Part shown: positions 6,650 to 7,238 of the stretch, piece after piece
How the letters are laid out: every line of letters starts with the position of its first letter
Position numbering within the stretch: the first letter of the stretch is position 1
NCBI GenBank assembly: GCA_041584015.1
Contig: JBFHES010000231.1
Coordinates: 1 to 7,238 of the forward strand
DNA length: 7,238 nt
DNA from: JBFHES01 sp041584015
GTDB taxonomy: Bacteria; Bacteroidota; Bacteroidia; Bacteroidales; M50B96
Reading direction: 5' to 3'
The notes under the pieces: generated by a model
The model's input: only the letters and a program-made list of their open reading frames with translations
The model's database searches: none
What the model was told of the DNA's origin: nothing
Made by a program: the position numbers and the translations under genes

Positions 6650-6720
6650 GTAGTGCAAGCCGTTTCAGAAAGCAGAGCAGGGATGTATATTAACAGTTTG
6701 CGCTGAAACTTGTGCACTAC
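6650..6720. repeat. Long imperfect inverted repeat, 71 bases
   Basis: Outer arms GTAGTGCA (6650-6657) and TGCACTAC (6713-6720) pair perfectly, and inner arms TTTCAG (6663-6668) and CTGAAA (6703-6708) also pair, separated by an internal loop of 5 and 4 bases. The terminal loop is 34 bases. The two-step pairing makes chance unlikely and suggests a structured RNA or the end of a small mobile element. Confidence 0.5.
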
Positions 6721-6788
6721 TTACCAGGACTGCCCCACAGCGCTGCGTCTTGTTTTACTAAAAACCCATGTGAAGGCAAATCCATTGA

Positions 6789-6899
6789 CGCCCTGTAAGG
6801 GTAATATAGTATTAAGTTGCCCTTACAGGGCGCTAGTCTGATATAACTACATGAACCCAGGGCGCTGCCCTGGGCTAAATTCTTCTGTCCCTTCAGGAC
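6789..6899. repeat. Three-hairpin REP-like module
   Basis: Three consecutive inverted repeats occur. First, CGCCCTGTAAGGG (6789-6801) and CCCTTACAGGGCG (6820-6832), a perfect 13-bp stem. Second, CCCAGGGC-GCT-GCCCTGGG (6856-6874), a perfect 8-bp stem with a 3-base loop. Third, GTCC-CTTCA-GGAC (6887-6899). From memory, modules of this shape recur between genes in many Bacteroidota, and REP-like elements are often mobilised by RAYT (IS200-like) transposases. No transposase is in the window. Block B copy 2 starts 7 bases later, so the two may travel together. Confidence 0.7.
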
Positions 6900-6905
6900 G
6901 AAGAA

Positions 6906-7029
6906 AAAATGCAGTCGGGTTTGGGATGAAATCCCAATGGATCTATTTATTCGTAATTGAACTTTCTATATTCAATATTTCTATGTTTATTATTTGAATA
7001 GGTTCCTGATCAAGTCAGGAATGATGGAG
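6906..7029 (+). repeat. Repeat block B, copy 2
   Basis: This is a direct-orientation copy of 6114-6238. Its two hairpins are better formed than in copy 1: TTGGGAT-GAA-ATCCCAA (7 bp) near 6921-6937, and TTCCTGA-TCAAG-TCAGGAA (7 bp) near 7003-7021. It directly follows the three-hairpin module. Confidence 0.85.
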
Positions 7030-7074
7030 ATCTTGGGTGTGGGCGAAGCGCCAAGGGGAGTTGTAGGAGCACGA

Positions 7075-7130
7075 TTGAGCTGGTTCCTAATCAACTATTC
7101 TTCTGTTCATTTTGGCTACCGCCCAAAACG
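7075..7130 (+). repeat. Repeat block A, copy 2
   Basis: This is a direct-orientation copy of 6064-6119 with six differences in 56 positions by eye. It lies 45 bases after block B copy 2, so the order A-B of the first copy is reversed to B-A here while both keep the same orientation. Confidence 0.85.
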
Positions 7131-7238
7131 AACCAAAAACCCACCACAGATGCCAAATAAAAGCTTGCCTCAACTAGTTCAATGGCACCTTCACTAATAA
7201 CTAGTCAGGTATATTAAATGATATTGTATTAATCTAGA

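Larger units (their letters stand above)
5934..7238. other. 1.3-kb gene-free repeat-rich region
   Basis: No credible protein gene was found on either strand; the two frames above 60 codons read through the repeats and have low-complexity, non-protein-like translations. The region contains the hairpin after apbE, repeat blocks A and B in two copies each, several palindromes and hairpins, and a three-hairpin module, all listed separately. Parts are clearly richer in G and C than the flanking DNA, for instance 6270-6350. The final 100 bases (about 7131-7238) show only two AACTAGT heptamers at 7172-7178 and 7199-7205 and nothing else I can interpret. Confidence 0.7.

Noticed and set aside
6526..6717. 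63-codon minus-strand frame
   Set aside because: It lies across the bulged hairpin and the 71-base inverted repeat; the translation is Lys/Phe-run rich and not protein-like.
6994..7197. 67-codon plus-strand frame
   Set aside because: It reads through repeat blocks B and A; similar translations would appear wherever the repeat occurs, so it is probably a spurious product of the repeat.
5934..7238. CRISPR array or integron attC array
   Set aside because: The repeats are only two copies, of 56 and about 125 bases, with no regular spacers, and no attC-type core sites with the right consensus were found.
5934..7238. tRNA or rRNA gene
   Set aside because: No cloverleaf with a TTC-type T arm or conserved rRNA stretch was recognised in the hairpin-rich region.

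Overview
The window looks like a chromosomal piece of a Bacteroidota bacterium. The evidence is AT-rich DNA, two good TAnnTTTG-type -7 promoter elements, a Bacteroidota-style outer-membrane beta-barrel protein and lipoprotein, and GC-rich intergenic hairpin modules of a kind I remember from Bacteroidota genomes. I cannot place it below phylum with confidence.

Layout. (i) 1-2002, minus strand: one uninterrupted reading frame of 667 codons that runs off the left edge. I translated it codon by codon. It is a SIR2 NADase domain, then an APAZ-like region, then what looks like the start of a short prokaryotic Argonaute, all in one polypeptide. This is the single-chain form of the SIR2-APAZ/Ago (SPARSA) NAD+-depleting defence system, and it is the most notable item here. 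(ii) 2003-2280: a non-coding gap with a candidate promoter and an operator-like inverted repeat in front of that gene. (iii) 2281-4701, minus strand: a small conserved-looking protein of unknown function, a predicted outer-membrane beta-barrel protein, and a soluble GAF-domain histidine kinase. They are separated by gaps of about 110-120 bases, so they may be separate units. (iv) 4702-4928: a divergent promoter region with a -7 element for the kinase and one for apbE. (v) 4929-5933, plus strand: a lipoprotein ApbE, an FAD:protein FMN transferase. (vi) 5934-7238: 1.3 kb without a credible gene. It holds a strong hairpin after apbE, two directly repeated blocks (A and B, two copies each, ordered A-B ... 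B'-A'), a stretch rich in palindromes and inverted repeats, and a three-hairpin REP-like module.

How the genes relate. The housekeeping-like genes (kinase, barrel protein, apbE) show no functional link to each other beyond adjacency. The SIR2-Ago gene is more AT-rich by eye than apbE (one 60-base line sampled from each had 18 versus 25 G+C) and carries its partner domain within itself, so it can be a self-contained accessory defence gene. Its MID-PIWI part lies outside the window, so catalytic or inactive status of the Argonaute half cannot be judged here.
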